A stretch of 64,000 nucleotides of DNA from an uncultured Sphingomonas sp. GTDB taxonomy: Bacteria > Pseudomonadota > Alphaproteobacteria > Sphingomonadales > Sphingomonadaceae. Shown piece by piece: positions 48,470 through 58,278 of the stretch. Both the position numbers and the translations under genes were made by a program. The stretch is from contig NZ_CAKZHV010000004.1 of NCBI RefSeq assembly GCF_936927845.1, positions 1-64,000 of the forward strand, given 5' to 3'. How positions within the stretch are numbered: position 1 is the stretch's first letter; each line of letters begins with the position of its first letter. Below the pieces are notes generated by a model. That model had not been told where the DNA came from. It made no database searches and saw nothing but the letters and a program-made list of their open reading frames with translations.

Positions 48470-49900
48470 TCACGGGCCCTCGTCGCTCGCATGCGTCTCC
48501 ACACGCAATGCCTTGCCCGCCTTGAACCCCAGCGCCTCGCCAACGCGGTCGTCCCAGCCGTACGGATCGTTGCGCACAATCGGCTCGCCGGTGTCGTCGA
48601 ACAGCACCGTCTGGTAGAGCATCCGCACCGGGATCTGCTTGGGCAGCTTGACGAAGGTTTCCTTGCCGGTGCCGCGTGCCTGGTGCCACTGGTCGGTCAC
48701 ACCTTCGTCGCGCGCCAGGATTTCGGCGAACCCGAGCGCGTCATCTACGCGAACGCAGCCGTGGCTGCGCTGACGTTGGATCATCGCGAACAATTGCTTG
48801 GCGGGCGTGTCGTGCAGGTAGATCGCGTGGTCGTTCAGCATGTCGAACTTGACGAGGCCGAGCGAGTTCTTCGGCCCTGGCTGCTGCACCAGCCAGCCGT
48901 CCTTGCGCGCGATGTTGTTGGCCTTGAGGTAGGCTGCCCCCTTTGCTGCCGTCTCGCCCTCGATCGAGCGCGGGATGGTCCAGGTCGGGTTGGCGACGAG
49001 GCGGTAGATCGGTGAACCGAGCTGCGGGGTCTCGCGGTCGGGTTCGCCCACCACGACCTTGCGGCTGTCGGCGATCTTGCCGTCGCGCCAATAGGTCAGC
49101 CGCGCCGCGGCAAGATTGACGTCGATCCGCGTCGCGGGCGGCGTCCGTTCGAGCCAGCGCAGCCGTTCCATCGCGATCGCGACCGCGCGCGCGCGGTCGA
49201 CGTCGGACATGTTGAGGATCGCGAGCGCCTCGCCGCCGATCACGCCGTCTGGCTTCATGCCGTAATCGGCCTGCATCCCCTGCACCGCCTTGACCATCGC
49301 CGGCGTATATCGCTGGCCCTGCGCGGCGCCCTGATCGAGATAGTCGAGGATGACGAGCTGGCGCGCGATCGTGGGGATGCGCGCGTCGGTCGCACCCGGC
49401 TTGATCGCATCGCCCGTCACCGGGATGCCGGCGACAGGCGCAGCCGGCGCCTTGCGCAACGCGATATAGGCTTTCGACAGCCGCTGGTAATTGTCGTCCG
49501 CGGGTGCGAGGCTGGCGAGCCAGCCCTTCACGTCGTTCGCGCGCAGGGCGTTGGCGAGACCCGCGCGCAAATCCGGGTTAGGGCGCGGCACGGTATAAAC
49601 GTCGTACAATTTGGTCGGATCGGTCGCGCCGCGTGCCAGTGCGGACGCATAGGCGAGCGCCTGCTTGGTGAAGCCGGCCTCGTCGCTCGCGTCGCTTGCG
49701 AACGACATCTGATCGAGGCCGTGAACGGCGCGGGCGTTGATCGCGTCGCGTAATTGCGCGCGCGTGTCATTGCTCCACTGCGCGGGGCCCGCCGGCTCGC
49801 TCGCGTTCGTGCTCGTTGCTTGATTGTCGGGCGCCACATCGACGCTGCATCCCGCCAGCAGCAACGCCATCGCCGGCACATGTCCCCAGATCACCCGCAC
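48470..49900 (-). CDS. L,D-transpeptidase lipoprotein (YcbB type)
   Basis: 476 residues. The N-terminus MALLLAGCSVDV is a lipoprotein signal with lipobox LAGC, so the enzyme is envelope-anchored. A peptidoglycan-binding-like domain follows (PAMVKAVQGMQADYGMKPDGVIGGEALAILN, near 200-235). The YkuD catalytic domain has VVGEPDRETPQLGSPIYRLVANPTWTIP and the active-site RQRSHGCVRVDD near residue 378, with the catalytic Cys. It forms 3-3 crosslinks in peptidoglycan or attaches proteins to it. It is convergent with the GGDEF-EAL gene. Confidence 0.92.
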   Translation of the reverse strand: MRVIWGHVPAMALLLAGCSVDVAPDNQATSTNASEPAGPAQWSNDTRAQLRDAINARAVHGLDQMSFASDASDEAGFTKQALAYASALARGATDPTKLYDVYTVPRPNPDLRAGLANALRANDVKGWLASLAPADDNYQRLSKAYIALRKAPAAPVAGIPVTGDAIKPGATDARIPTIARQLVILDYLDQGAAQGQRYTPAMVKAVQGMQADYGMKPDGVIGGEALAILNMSDVDRARAVAIAMERLRWLERTPPATRIDVNLAAARLTYWRDGKIADSRKVVVGEPDRETPQLGSPIYRLVANPTWTIPRSIEGETAAKGAAYLKANNIARKDGWLVQQPGPKNSLGLVKFDMLNDHAIYLHDTPAKQLFAMIQRQRSHGCVRVDDALGFAEILARDEGVTDQWHQARGTGKETFVKLPKQIPVRMLYQTVLFDDTGEPIVRNDPYGWDDRVGEALGFKAGKALRVETHASDEGP

Positions 49901-50073
49901 GCCACACTCCCCTCGTTACGTAAGCAGAACGCACGCATCCGAAGTCTGCTCCCGCGGTGCGCGTGCAAAACGACGACTACGACTGGCAATGCCTTGAGCG
50001 GCAGCGGTTCTTATGGTGTGTGCGGGCGAACACGGCCGGGCAGCGATCGCGCGGTTCACGAAGGGGCAAGAGG

Positions 50074-52359
50074 ATGAAAACGTCGCACGCCGCGCTGATC
50101 GGCGCATCATTGCTGGCACTGACGGGGGCTGGCACTGCCGTTGCGCAGCGCACCGCCACCCGCTCAGGCGCGCGCCCGGCGACGATGCCCGCACCGCGCA
50201 TCGACGGTGCCGCGGCGCGCGCGCGCGCGCAAGCGATCGTCGCGCGCATGACCGTGGACGAGAAGATCGCGCTCGTGCACGGGCTGTTCCCGCCAATGGC
50301 AGCCGGCAAGTCTGCCAACGAGCTGATCCCCTCCGCCGGCCATATCGACGGCATACCCCGCCTGGGCGTGCCGCTGGTGCGCGAGAGCGACGCGTCGCTC
50401 GGCGTCGCCAATCAGGTCGAGCAGCGCAAAGGTGACGTCGCGACCGCGCTTCCCTCCGGCCTCGCCACCGCGTCGAGCTTCGACCCCGAGATCGCGCGCG
50501 CGGGCGGCGCGATGATCGGCAGCGAGGCGCGCGCCAAGCGCTTCAACGTGCTGCTGGCAGGCGGCGTCAACCTGACGCGCGATCCGTGGAACGGGCGCAA
50601 CTTCGAGTATCTGGGCGAGGATCCGCTGCTCGCGGGCGAACTGGCGGGCGCGCATATTGCGGGCGTGCAGTCGAACCGCATTGCCTCCACCATCAAGCAT
50701 TTCGCACTCAATTCGCAGGAAACCGGCCGCACCGTCGCCGACGCGCGGATCGGTGAGCAGGCGCTCCGCGAAAGCGACCTGCTCGCGTTCGAACTCGCAA
50801 TCGAGCGCGGCAACCCCGCCTCGGTCATGTGCGCCTACAACAAGGTCAACGGCGATTGGGCGTGCGAGAACGACTTCCTGCTCAACCGCGTGCTGAAGCG
50901 CGACTGGGGCTATCGCGGCTGGGTGATGAGCGATTGGGGCGCGGTTCACTCGACCGTCAAGGCGGCGAACGCCGGGCTCGACCAGGAATCGGGACAGGAA
51001 CTCGATAAGCAAATCTTCTTCGACGCGCCGCTGCGCCAGGCGGTGCAGGCGGGCCAGGTGTCGACGCAGCGGCTCGACGATATGGTGGTGCGCTACCTGA
51101 CCGGCCTGATCGAGAGCGGCGCATATGATGCGCCCGTCGCCTCCGCCGCGCAGACGCCGCCCTATGCCGCCAATGCCGAGATCGCGCAGCGCGCGGCGGA
51201 GGCGGGCATCGTGCTGTTGAAGAACGAGGGCAACCTGCTGCCGCTGGCGCGCACCGCGCGCCGCATTGTGCTGATCGGCGGCTCGGCCGACGTGGGCGTC
51301 CTGTCGGGCGGCGGGTCGAGCCAGGTCCGCTCGGTCGGCGGCGCACCGGTCGAGATTCCGTTGTCGAGCGGCGGCGCCTCGTCGTTCGCGCGCATCACTT
51401 ATCACGCCTCCTCCCCGCTCAACGCGCTGCGCAAGGCACTGCCCGGCGCGCAGATCAGCTACGTCGACGGGCGCAACCTGAACGCGACGCTGGAGGCGGC
51501 GAAGAACGCCGACATGGCGATCTTCTTCGCGACGCAGTGGACGACCGAGGCGCAGGACGTCGCCGACCTGCGGCTGCCCGACAATCAGGACGCGCTGATC
51601 GCAATGGTCGCCAAGGTGCAGCCGAAGACCGTCGCCGTGATGGAGACGGGCGGTCCGGTGCTGATGCCGTGGCTCGATCAGGTGCCCGCGGTCGTGCAGG
51701 CCTGGTATCCGGGACAGCGGGGGGGCGAGGCGATCGCGAGCGTGCTGACCGGGCGCGTCAACCCGTCGGGCCGCCTGCCGATCACCTTCCCCGCCTCCGC
51801 CGCACAGCCCGTGCGCCCCGCCCCGGTCGGGCTCGACCGGCTGAGCTCGCTCGAGGCGCAGGCCGCGGCCGATCCGGCGCGCGCCGCCAACCTCGTCCTG
51901 CCGAGCTTCCCGGTCGAATATGTCGAGGGCTCGGACGTCGGCTATCGCTGGTACGAGAAGAAGGCGATGAAGCCGCTGTTCCCGTTCGGCCACGGGCTCA
52001 GCTACACCAGCTTCGCGTATCGCAATCCGGTGGTGAGCGGCGGCAAGCGGCTGTCGATCACGTTCGACGTCGTCAACACCGGCCGCACCGCGGGCGCCGA
52101 CGTGCCGCAGATGTACGTGGCGCGTGATGGCGCGAACCAACCGATGCGGCTGGCGGGCTTCACCCGCGTGATGCTCAAACCCGGCGAGACGCGGCGCGTG
52201 ACGCTGACCGCGGAGCCGCGCGTCATCGCCGACTATGACACCAAACTGCCGGGCTGGCGCGTGCGCGCGGGTACCTACCGCGTCGCCCTCGCGCGCGACG
52301 CGACCGACCGCACGATGGTGTCGAGCGCGACGCTCGATGCCGCGACCATGAAGCCGTGA
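50074..52359 (+). CDS. Secreted GH3 beta-glucosidase
   Basis: 761 residues from ATG 50074, which has AAGGGGCAAGAGG before it and gives a signal peptide (HAALIGASLLALTGAGTAVAQ). The GH3 barrel includes LPSGLATASSFDPEIARAGGAMIGSEARAKRFNVLLAGGVNLTRDPWNGRNFEYLGEDP and the nucleophile Asp in GWVMSDWGAVHS near residue 287. The C-terminal sandwich carries LRLPDNQDALI, WYPGQRGGEAIASVLTGRVNPSGRLPITFP and a fibronectin III-like end. It hydrolyses terminal glucosides outside the cytoplasm, in keeping with the sugar-uptake genes further right. Confidence 0.93.
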   Translation: MKTSHAALIGASLLALTGAGTAVAQRTATRSGARPATMPAPRIDGAAARARAQAIVARMTVDEKIALVHGLFPPMAAGKSANELIPSAGHIDGIPRLGVPLVRESDASLGVANQVEQRKGDVATALPSGLATASSFDPEIARAGGAMIGSEARAKRFNVLLAGGVNLTRDPWNGRNFEYLGEDPLLAGELAGAHIAGVQSNRIASTIKHFALNSQETGRTVADARIGEQALRESDLLAFELAIERGNPASVMCAYNKVNGDWACENDFLLNRVLKRDWGYRGWVMSDWGAVHSTVKAANAGLDQESGQELDKQIFFDAPLRQAVQAGQVSTQRLDDMVVRYLTGLIESGAYDAPVASAAQTPPYAANAEIAQRAAEAGIVLLKNEGNLLPLARTARRIVLIGGSADVGVLSGGGSSQVRSVGGAPVEIPLSSGGASSFARITYHASSPLNALRKALPGAQISYVDGRNLNATLEAAKNADMAIFFATQWTTEAQDVADLRLPDNQDALIAMVAKVQPKTVAVMETGGPVLMPWLDQVPAVVQAWYPGQRGGEAIASVLTGRVNPSGRLPITFPASAAQPVRPAPVGLDRLSSLEAQAAADPARAANLVLPSFPVEYVEGSDVGYRWYEKKAMKPLFPFGHGLSYTSFAYRNPVVSGGKRLSITFDVVNTGRTAGADVPQMYVARDGANQPMRLAGFTRVMLKPGETRRVTLTAEPRVIADYDTKLPGWRVRAGTYRVALARDATDRTMVSSATLDAATMKP

Positions 52360-52509
52360 CGCGCGCGCCGGCGGCGCTCGCGTCGCCCGCATCGCCGCCG
52401 GACGAGACGGTGGCGCGCCAGGGCAAGTGGTTCGCTTACTTCCCCGCCTGAGCGAACCAGTCGCCGCGCCGCACGTTGGGGCTGCACCAACAGTGAATCG
52501 GATTTCGGC

Positions 52510-54300
52510 ATGGCGCGGCAGACCAGCGACTTCTTCGTCGAGCGGCTAAAGGCGTGGGGCGTCACGCGCATCTACGGTTACTCGGGCGACGGCATCAACG
52601 GCGTGCTCGGCGCGCTGCAACGCGACAAGGGCAGCCCCGACGCGATCGAGTTCATCCAGGTCCGCCACGAGGAGATGGCCGCGTTCATGGCGAGCGCGCA
52701 TGCCAAGTTCACCGGCGAATTGGGCGTGTGCCTGTCGACCGGCGGGCCGGGTGCGACGCACCTGATCACCGGGCTGTACGACGCGAAAAGCGACCACGTT
52801 CCCGTCCTCGCGATCGCGGGACAGGCCGAGGTGACGGTGCGTGGTGCCAGCTATCAGCAGGAGCTGAACCTCGACCGCATGTTCGCCGATGTGGCGGATT
52901 ACGTGCAGGAGGTCGGCGCCCCCGCGCAGGTCCGCCACGTCACCGACCGCGCGATCCGCGTGGCGACGGCCCGGTGCGGGGTCGGTGTGGTGATCCTGCC
53001 CAAGGACGTGCAGGATATGCCGTATGAGGAGCCGAAACAGGCACACGGCTTCACCCGCTCGGGCACCGGCTACTCGCCGCCGCGCGTCGTGCCTCACGAC
53101 GCCGATCTGGCACGCGCGGCGGCGATCCTGAACGAAGGGCAGAAGGTCGCGATTCTGATCGGCGCGGGCGCGCGCGGGGCCGCGGCCGAGGTCGAGCTGG
53201 CGGCCGAGAAGCTCGGCGCGGGCGTCGCGAAGGCGTTGCTCGGCAAGGACGTGCTGCCCGACGATCTGCGCTTCGTCACCGGCGCGGTCGGCCTGCTCGG
53301 CACGCAGCCGTCATCGGACATGATCCAGGGCTGCGACACATTGCTGATGATCGGCACCGGCTTCCCCTGGGCCGAGTTCCTGCCGCCCGACGGGAAGGCG
53401 CGCGCGGTGCAGATCGACCTCGCACCCGAGATGCTCGGCCTGCGCTACCCGGTCGACGTCAACCTGCACGGCGACGCAGCCGACACGCTGCGCGCGCTGT
53501 TGCCGCTCCTCGATCACAAGACCGACCGCGACTGGCAGCAGGGCATCGTGTCGAACATTGAGCAGTGGCGCGACACGCTCAAGGGCCGCGCGATGGCGGA
53601 CGCCAAGCCGGTCAACCCGCAACGCGTGGTGTACGATATGTCGCCGCGACTGCCCGATGACGCGATCGTCACGTCGGACTCGGGCTCGTGCTGCAACTGG
53701 TACGCGCGCGACTGGCAGGTGAAGCGTGGGCAGCGCGGCTCGCTGTCGGGCGGGCTCGCGTCGATGGGCGCGGCGGTCCCCTATGCAATCGCGGCGAAGT
53801 TCGCGCATCCGACCCGGCCGGTCGTCGCGCTGGTGGGCGACGGCGCGATGCAGATGAACAACATGGCCGAACTGATCACGATCCAGAAATACTGGCAGCG
53901 CTGGGCCGACCCGCGGCTGGTGGTGTGCGTGTTCAACAACGAGGATCTGAACGAGGTCACCTGGGAGCAGCGGATCAACGAGGGCAATCCGCGCTTCGAC
54001 GCGTCGCAGTCGCTGCCCAACGTCCCCTACGCGCGGTTCGCCGAGCTGCTGGGGCTGACCGGCATCTACGTCGATGATCCCTCACGACTGGGCGACGCGT
54101 GGGACCGCGCACTCACCGCCGATCGTCCGGTGGTGCTCGAGGTCAAGACCGACCCCGATGTCGCGCCACTGCCGCCTCACGTCACGCTCCAGCAGGCGAA
54201 GGGCTTCCTGTCCTCGCTTGCGGGTGGCGACCGCGGCGGTCCGGGCGTGATGCTGGAAACTGCGCGCCAGATCATTGGCGGCGTGCGCGAGCGGCTTTGA
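52510..54300 (+). CDS. Thiamine pyrophosphate-dependent enzyme (pyruvate oxidase/acetolactate synthase family)
   Basis: 596 residues, the length of this family. The N-terminal domain has YGYSGDGINGV and the conserved catalytic Glu in VRHEEMAAFMASAHAKFTGELGVCLSTGGPGATHLITGL (near 55). The C-terminal cofactor motif is VGDGAMQMNNMAELITIQKYWQ...VFNNED near 441-475. It binds ThDP and Mg and decarboxylates 2-oxo acids; substrate may be pyruvate (oxidase or quinone-linked), but residues do not settle it. No Shine-Dalgarno sequence is obvious. The AKR gene starts 24 bases after it. Confidence 0.88.
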   Translation: MARQTSDFFVERLKAWGVTRIYGYSGDGINGVLGALQRDKGSPDAIEFIQVRHEEMAAFMASAHAKFTGELGVCLSTGGPGATHLITGLYDAKSDHVPVLAIAGQAEVTVRGASYQQELNLDRMFADVADYVQEVGAPAQVRHVTDRAIRVATARCGVGVVILPKDVQDMPYEEPKQAHGFTRSGTGYSPPRVVPHDADLARAAAILNEGQKVAILIGAGARGAAAEVELAAEKLGAGVAKALLGKDVLPDDLRFVTGAVGLLGTQPSSDMIQGCDTLLMIGTGFPWAEFLPPDGKARAVQIDLAPEMLGLRYPVDVNLHGDAADTLRALLPLLDHKTDRDWQQGIVSNIEQWRDTLKGRAMADAKPVNPQRVVYDMSPRLPDDAIVTSDSGSCCNWYARDWQVKRGQRGSLSGGLASMGAAVPYAIAAKFAHPTRPVVALVGDGAMQMNNMAELITIQKYWQRWADPRLVVCVFNNEDLNEVTWEQRINEGNPRFDASQSLPNVPYARFAELLGLTGIYVDDPSRLGDAWDRALTADRPVVLEVKTDPDVAPLPPHVTLQQAKGFLSSLAGGDRGGPGVMLETARQIIGGVRERL

Positions 54301-54324
54301 ATTCTTACACAAGCGAGAAGCATC

Positions 54325-55305
54325 ATGGACTACACCAAGCTCGGCCAGACCGGCCTCGACGTGTCGCGATTGTGCCTGGGGTGCATGACCTTCGGGGTGC
54401 CGGACCGCGGCAACCACGCCTGGACGTTGGATGAAGAGGCGAGCCGCCCGATCCTGCGCCGCGCGGTCGAAGGAGGGATAAACTTCTTCGACACCGCCAA
54501 CGTTTATTCCGACGGCACCTCTGAGGAGATCGTCGGGCGCGCGTTGAAGGAGTTCACGCGCCGCGACGAGGTGGTGATCGCGACCAAGGTCCACGGCCGG
54601 ATGCGCCCGGGTCCGAACGGCGCGGGGCTCAGCCGCAAGGCGATTATGACCGAGATCGACGCGAGCCTCGCCCGCCTCGGCACCGACTACGTCGACCTCT
54701 ATCAGATCCACCGCTTCGACTACGATGTGCCGATCGAGGAAACACTCGAAGCGCTGCACGATGTCGTGAAGGCGGGCAAGGCGCGCTATATCGGCGCGTC
54801 GTCAATGTATGCGTGGCAGTTCGCGACCATGCTCCACGTCGCCGAGGCGAACGGCTGGACGCGCTTTTCGACGATGCAGAACTACCTCAACCTCCTCTAC
54901 CGCGAGGAGGAGCGCGAGATGCTGCCTTTGTGCGAGGCGGAAGGCGTCGGCGTGATCCCGTGGAGCCCGCTCGCGCGCGGGCGGCTGACGCGCGACTGGG
55001 ACGAGACCACCGAGCGGTCGCAGACCGACGTATTCGGCCAGACGCTCTACGTGCACACCGCCGACGCCGACCGCCGCGTCGTCGAGGAAGTCGCCAGGAT
55101 CGCCGCCGAACGCGGCGTTCCGCGCGCGCAGGTCGCGCTAGCCTGGGTGCTCGCCAAGCCCGAGGTATCCGCCCCGATCGTCGGCGCGTCCAAGGCCGCG
55201 CATCTGGACGACGCGATCGCCGCGCTGGAACTCGGGCTGACCGAGAACGAGATCGCGCGACTGGAGGCGTCCTACGTGCCGCACGCGGTGGTCGGTTTTC
55301 GATGA
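54325..55305 (+). CDS. Aldo/keto reductase
   Basis: 326 residues. The tetrad is visible: Asp and Tyr in NFFDTANVYSDGTSEEIVGRAL (near 55-62), Lys in VVIATKVHGRM and His in LYQIHRFDYDVP. LYREEEREMLPLCEAEGVGVIPWSPLARGRL and APIVGASKAAHLDDAIAAL form the NADPH-binding end. The substrate is unknown. It overlaps pncA by ATGA, so the two are co-translated. Confidence 0.92.
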   Translation: MDYTKLGQTGLDVSRLCLGCMTFGVPDRGNHAWTLDEEASRPILRRAVEGGINFFDTANVYSDGTSEEIVGRALKEFTRRDEVVIATKVHGRMRPGPNGAGLSRKAIMTEIDASLARLGTDYVDLYQIHRFDYDVPIEETLEALHDVVKAGKARYIGASSMYAWQFATMLHVAEANGWTRFSTMQNYLNLLYREEEREMLPLCEAEGVGVIPWSPLARGRLTRDWDETTERSQTDVFGQTLYVHTADADRRVVEEVARIAAERGVPRAQVALAWVLAKPEVSAPIVGASKAAHLDDAIAALELGLTENEIARLEASYVPHAVVGFR

Positions 55306-55928
55306 CCGTCAAGACGGACGCACTGGTCATCGTCGACCCGCAGGTCGACTTCTGCCCCGGCGGCAGTTTGGCGGTCATGGACGGCGACGTCGTGATGTCG
55401 CCGATTTCAGCACTCGCGCGCGACTTCGCGCACGTCGTCGTGACGCAGGATTGGCACCCGGCCGGCCATTCGTCGTTCGCGAGCACTCATCCGGGCAGGC
55501 AGCCGTTCGAGACGATCGCGATGCCCTACGGCGAGCAGGTGCTGTGGCCCGACCATTGCATCCAGGGCACGCCCGGCGCAGACTTTCACCCCGCGGTCGC
55601 GGAGGCGGTCGCGCGCGCCGACCTGATCGTGCGCAAGGGCAGCAATCCCGCGGTCGACAGCTATTCCGCCTTTTTCGAGAACGATCGTGCGACGCGGACG
55701 GGGCTCGCCGGCGCGCTGCGCGACCGCGGGGTGACCCGCTGCGTGTTCGTCGGGCTCGCCTACGACTTCTGCGTCGCCTGGTCAGCACTCGATGCGAGGC
55801 GCGAGGGCTTCGAGGCGGTGGTGTTGAAAGATCGCACGCTCGCGATCGCGATGCCGCTGGCGCGCGGCACGACGATCGACGCGGCGGAGGAACAGTTCGC
55901 GGCGGCAGGTGTGGCGACCAGCATGTGA
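55302..55928 (+). CDS. pncA: Nicotinamidase (isochorismatase family)
   Basis: 208 residues from the ATG overlapping the AKR stop. The catalytic triad is seen as Asp in IVDPQVDFCPGG, Lys in IVRKGSNP and Cys in GLAYDFCVAWSAL; the metal site is DWHPAGHSSF. LWPDHCIQGTPGADFHP is typical of PncA, which deamidates nicotinamide to nicotinate for NAD salvage. Confidence 0.92.
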   Translation: MTVKTDALVIVDPQVDFCPGGSLAVMDGDVVMSPISALARDFAHVVVTQDWHPAGHSSFASTHPGRQPFETIAMPYGEQVLWPDHCIQGTPGADFHPAVAEAVARADLIVRKGSNPAVDSYSAFFENDRATRTGLAGALRDRGVTRCVFVGLAYDFCVAWSALDARREGFEAVVLKDRTLAIAMPLARGTTIDAAEEQFAAAGVATSM

Positions 55929-55962
55929 TTGCGCGGCGGCGCGTGCGCGGTAAAGCGGCACC

Positions 55963-58278
55963 GTGGCCCCTTTTCTCCGCTCGTACCTGTCCGCGGCCGC
56001 GCTGCTCGCTGCCGCACCTGCCGCCCCTGCGGCGGCGCAGAACAATGCATTCGATCTGACCGGGCCGTCGCTCAACGTCACCGTCACCCACGCCGGCGCG
56101 ACACTGCCCTTGTCGCAGGTGCCCAATCTGTCCGCGGGCGACCGGCTGCGCGTATCCGCAGCGCTCCCCGCCGATCAGGGCGCACACTACCGCATGGTGC
56201 TCGCCTTTCTGCGCGGCGCGACCAATCCGCCACCCGAGCAATGGCTGACGCAGGCACGGACGTGGAAGCCGAAGGAGGCTGTGATCGACGTCGCGGTGCC
56301 CGCCGGCGCGCAGCAGGCTATTGTGTTCCTCGTCCCCGACACGGGCGGCGCATTCTCGGCAGTCAAGTCGGCGGTGCGCCAGCGTCCCGGCGCGTTCGTG
56401 CGTGCGTCGCAGGACCTCAACCAGGCGATGCTCGATCGCACGCGGCTAGAGGCGTTCGTCGCGCGGTTGCGCCAGCGCTCGGCGGAGGAAGTCGCGCAGC
56501 GCTCGCCCGTGCTGGCGAAGAGCCTGGCGGTGAAGCTCGACCCCGCCTGTCTGCAACCGGGCGAGGACCCGCGCGCCGCCTGTCTGACGCCTGGGCAGAG
56601 CGCGGCGGTGCTCGCCGACGCGCAGACTAGCTCGATCGCGCAGACGCTGGCGGGCGCACCCGCCAACATCGCGCTGCAACTCGCCGCTACCCCGCAGGCG
56701 GGCTACGGTTATTACAGCGCCTATATCGGCGTGTTCCGCGATCTGGCGCGGATGCTGGGCGCGTTCCAGTCGGCGCAATTGCAGTTCATCCCGGCGCTGA
56801 ACGTGCAGCACGGTGCGGCGACCGACCTGCTGCTCAACACCGTGCCGTCGTTCCGCAAACCGCAGTCGGTGCTGGTTGCCGCGCTGCCGACCGTCGCCGC
56901 GCCGGCGCGCCCACCGCTGGAGGCTGGGACGCGCGACGCTTTGTGCCTCGCGCAATCCGGACTGGTGCTGCCGGTCAGCGGCGCGCCGCTCGTTTTCTCG
57001 ACCGATTACGCGCGTGACATGCAGCTGCGCCTCACGACGCAGGCGGGCATTGTCGAGCTGCCGGTCACCGCCGATGCATCGCGTGGCGGTTTCGTGCTGG
57101 GCGACCCCCCACCCGGGTTGGTCATGGACGCGTCGATGACCGGTCGCTTGCACGGTGCCTGGGGCTTCACGCCGTTTGATGGCCCCGAGTTCCGGCTGGT
57201 GGCTGCGGGTGTGGGCACGTGGACTACGGGTGAGGCGACGCTGGTGGTCGGGCGCGACGCGCCGCTGACGCTGACCGGCGGCGCGGCAGCATGCGTGGCG
57301 GAGGTGCGCGTCGCACGCGACGGGCTGGAACGCGCGGTGCCGTTCGAGGTCGCGGGCGACACGCTGCGCCTTAAGGTGCCGCTCAGCGACGTAAAACCCG
57401 GCGCGCTGACGCTGGCGATCCGCAGCTACGGTGTGGCGGCGCCGCAGCTTCTACGGCTGCGCGCCTATGCCGAGGCGAGCCGGCTCGACGGCTTCACGCT
57501 TCACGCCGGCGACCGGAACGGCGTGCTGACCGGCGCACGGCTCGATCAGGTCGCGAGCCTGGACGTCGGCGGCACGATCTTCCGCCCGGGCGCGCTCACG
57601 CGTGCGGGGACGAGCGACCGGCTGGAGTTGAGCGCCGAGGCCGCCGCCTTCACCGCCGGGCAGTCGCCGACCGCACGCGCGACGCTCAATGACGGGCGCA
57701 GCGTCGCAGTCACGGTGAAGATCGCCCCGCCCCGCCCGTCGGCGACGCTGCTTGGCCGCACGAGCGTGCCGGTGGCGCCGCGCAGCGTCGCGATCAAGCT
57801 GCGAGACGACGCGCTGATCGCGCAGGACAGCCGCGTCACCTTTTCGTTGCGCGCCGACGCCGGCACGATCTTTGCCGCCGGCGATGTCGTGGAGGTCGCT
57901 GCCCCTGACGCCAGTGCGCGGTTGCCAGTGCGGTTGCAGGACGACCACGTCGCGGTGGCGACGCTCGATCCGACCGCGCTCGGGGCGTCGGCACACGGCG
58001 CGCTGCGCTTCCGGCTCGTCCAAGGCGAAGTAGCAGGCGACTGGCGCGCGCTCGGCACATTGGTGCGGCTGCCGCGGTTGACGGCGGTGACGTGCACACG
58101 CGCGACCTGCACGATCGCGGGCAGCGACCTGTTCCTGCTGCGCAGCGTCGGCGGCACCGACGTGCCCGACGGCTTTACTGGCACAACGCTCACCGTCCCG
58201 CGCGCGACGGCGGCGACGCTGGTGCTGCGTGACGATCCGAATGCGACGGCGACGATCGACCTGCCCGATGCGCGCTGA
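55963..58278 (+). CDS. Large exported protein of unknown function
   Basis: 771 residues starting with GTG. Residues 1-26 are a signal peptide (LSAAALLAAAPAAPAAAQ). The rest is beta-rich and low in recognisable motifs; short repeated shapes such as LDVGGTIFRPGALTRAGTSDRLEL and FAAGDVVEVAAPDASARLPVRLQDDHVAVATLDP suggest Ig-like sandwich modules. There are Cys pairs (ACLQPGEDPRAACL, CTRATCTI). No family recognised. It overlaps the MFS gene by 11 bases, so the two are co-expressed; an outer-envelope role tied to transport is a guess. Confidence 0.7.
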   Translation: MAPFLRSYLSAAALLAAAPAAPAAAQNNAFDLTGPSLNVTVTHAGATLPLSQVPNLSAGDRLRVSAALPADQGAHYRMVLAFLRGATNPPPEQWLTQARTWKPKEAVIDVAVPAGAQQAIVFLVPDTGGAFSAVKSAVRQRPGAFVRASQDLNQAMLDRTRLEAFVARLRQRSAEEVAQRSPVLAKSLAVKLDPACLQPGEDPRAACLTPGQSAAVLADAQTSSIAQTLAGAPANIALQLAATPQAGYGYYSAYIGVFRDLARMLGAFQSAQLQFIPALNVQHGAATDLLLNTVPSFRKPQSVLVAALPTVAAPARPPLEAGTRDALCLAQSGLVLPVSGAPLVFSTDYARDMQLRLTTQAGIVELPVTADASRGGFVLGDPPPGLVMDASMTGRLHGAWGFTPFDGPEFRLVAAGVGTWTTGEATLVVGRDAPLTLTGGAAACVAEVRVARDGLERAVPFEVAGDTLRLKVPLSDVKPGALTLAIRSYGVAAPQLLRLRAYAEASRLDGFTLHAGDRNGVLTGARLDQVASLDVGGTIFRPGALTRAGTSDRLELSAEAAAFTAGQSPTARATLNDGRSVAVTVKIAPPRPSATLLGRTSVPVAPRSVAIKLRDDALIAQDSRVTFSLRADAGTIFAAGDVVEVAAPDASARLPVRLQDDHVAVATLDPTALGASAHGALRFRLVQGEVAGDWRALGTLVRLPRLTAVTCTRATCTIAGSDLFLLRSVGGTDVPDGFTGTTLTVPRATAATLVLRDDPNATATIDLPDAR

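Noticed and set aside
50164..52392. 742-codon open frame on the minus strand opposite the GH3 gene
   Set aside because: Shadow of a GC-rich gene; composition is Arg/His/Asp/Ala-biased without domain structure.
52360..52452. Possible gene remnant between the GH3 and ThDP enzyme genes
   Set aside because: A short frame ending ARQGKWFAYFPA is visible but has no start, and nothing in it could be matched to a family.
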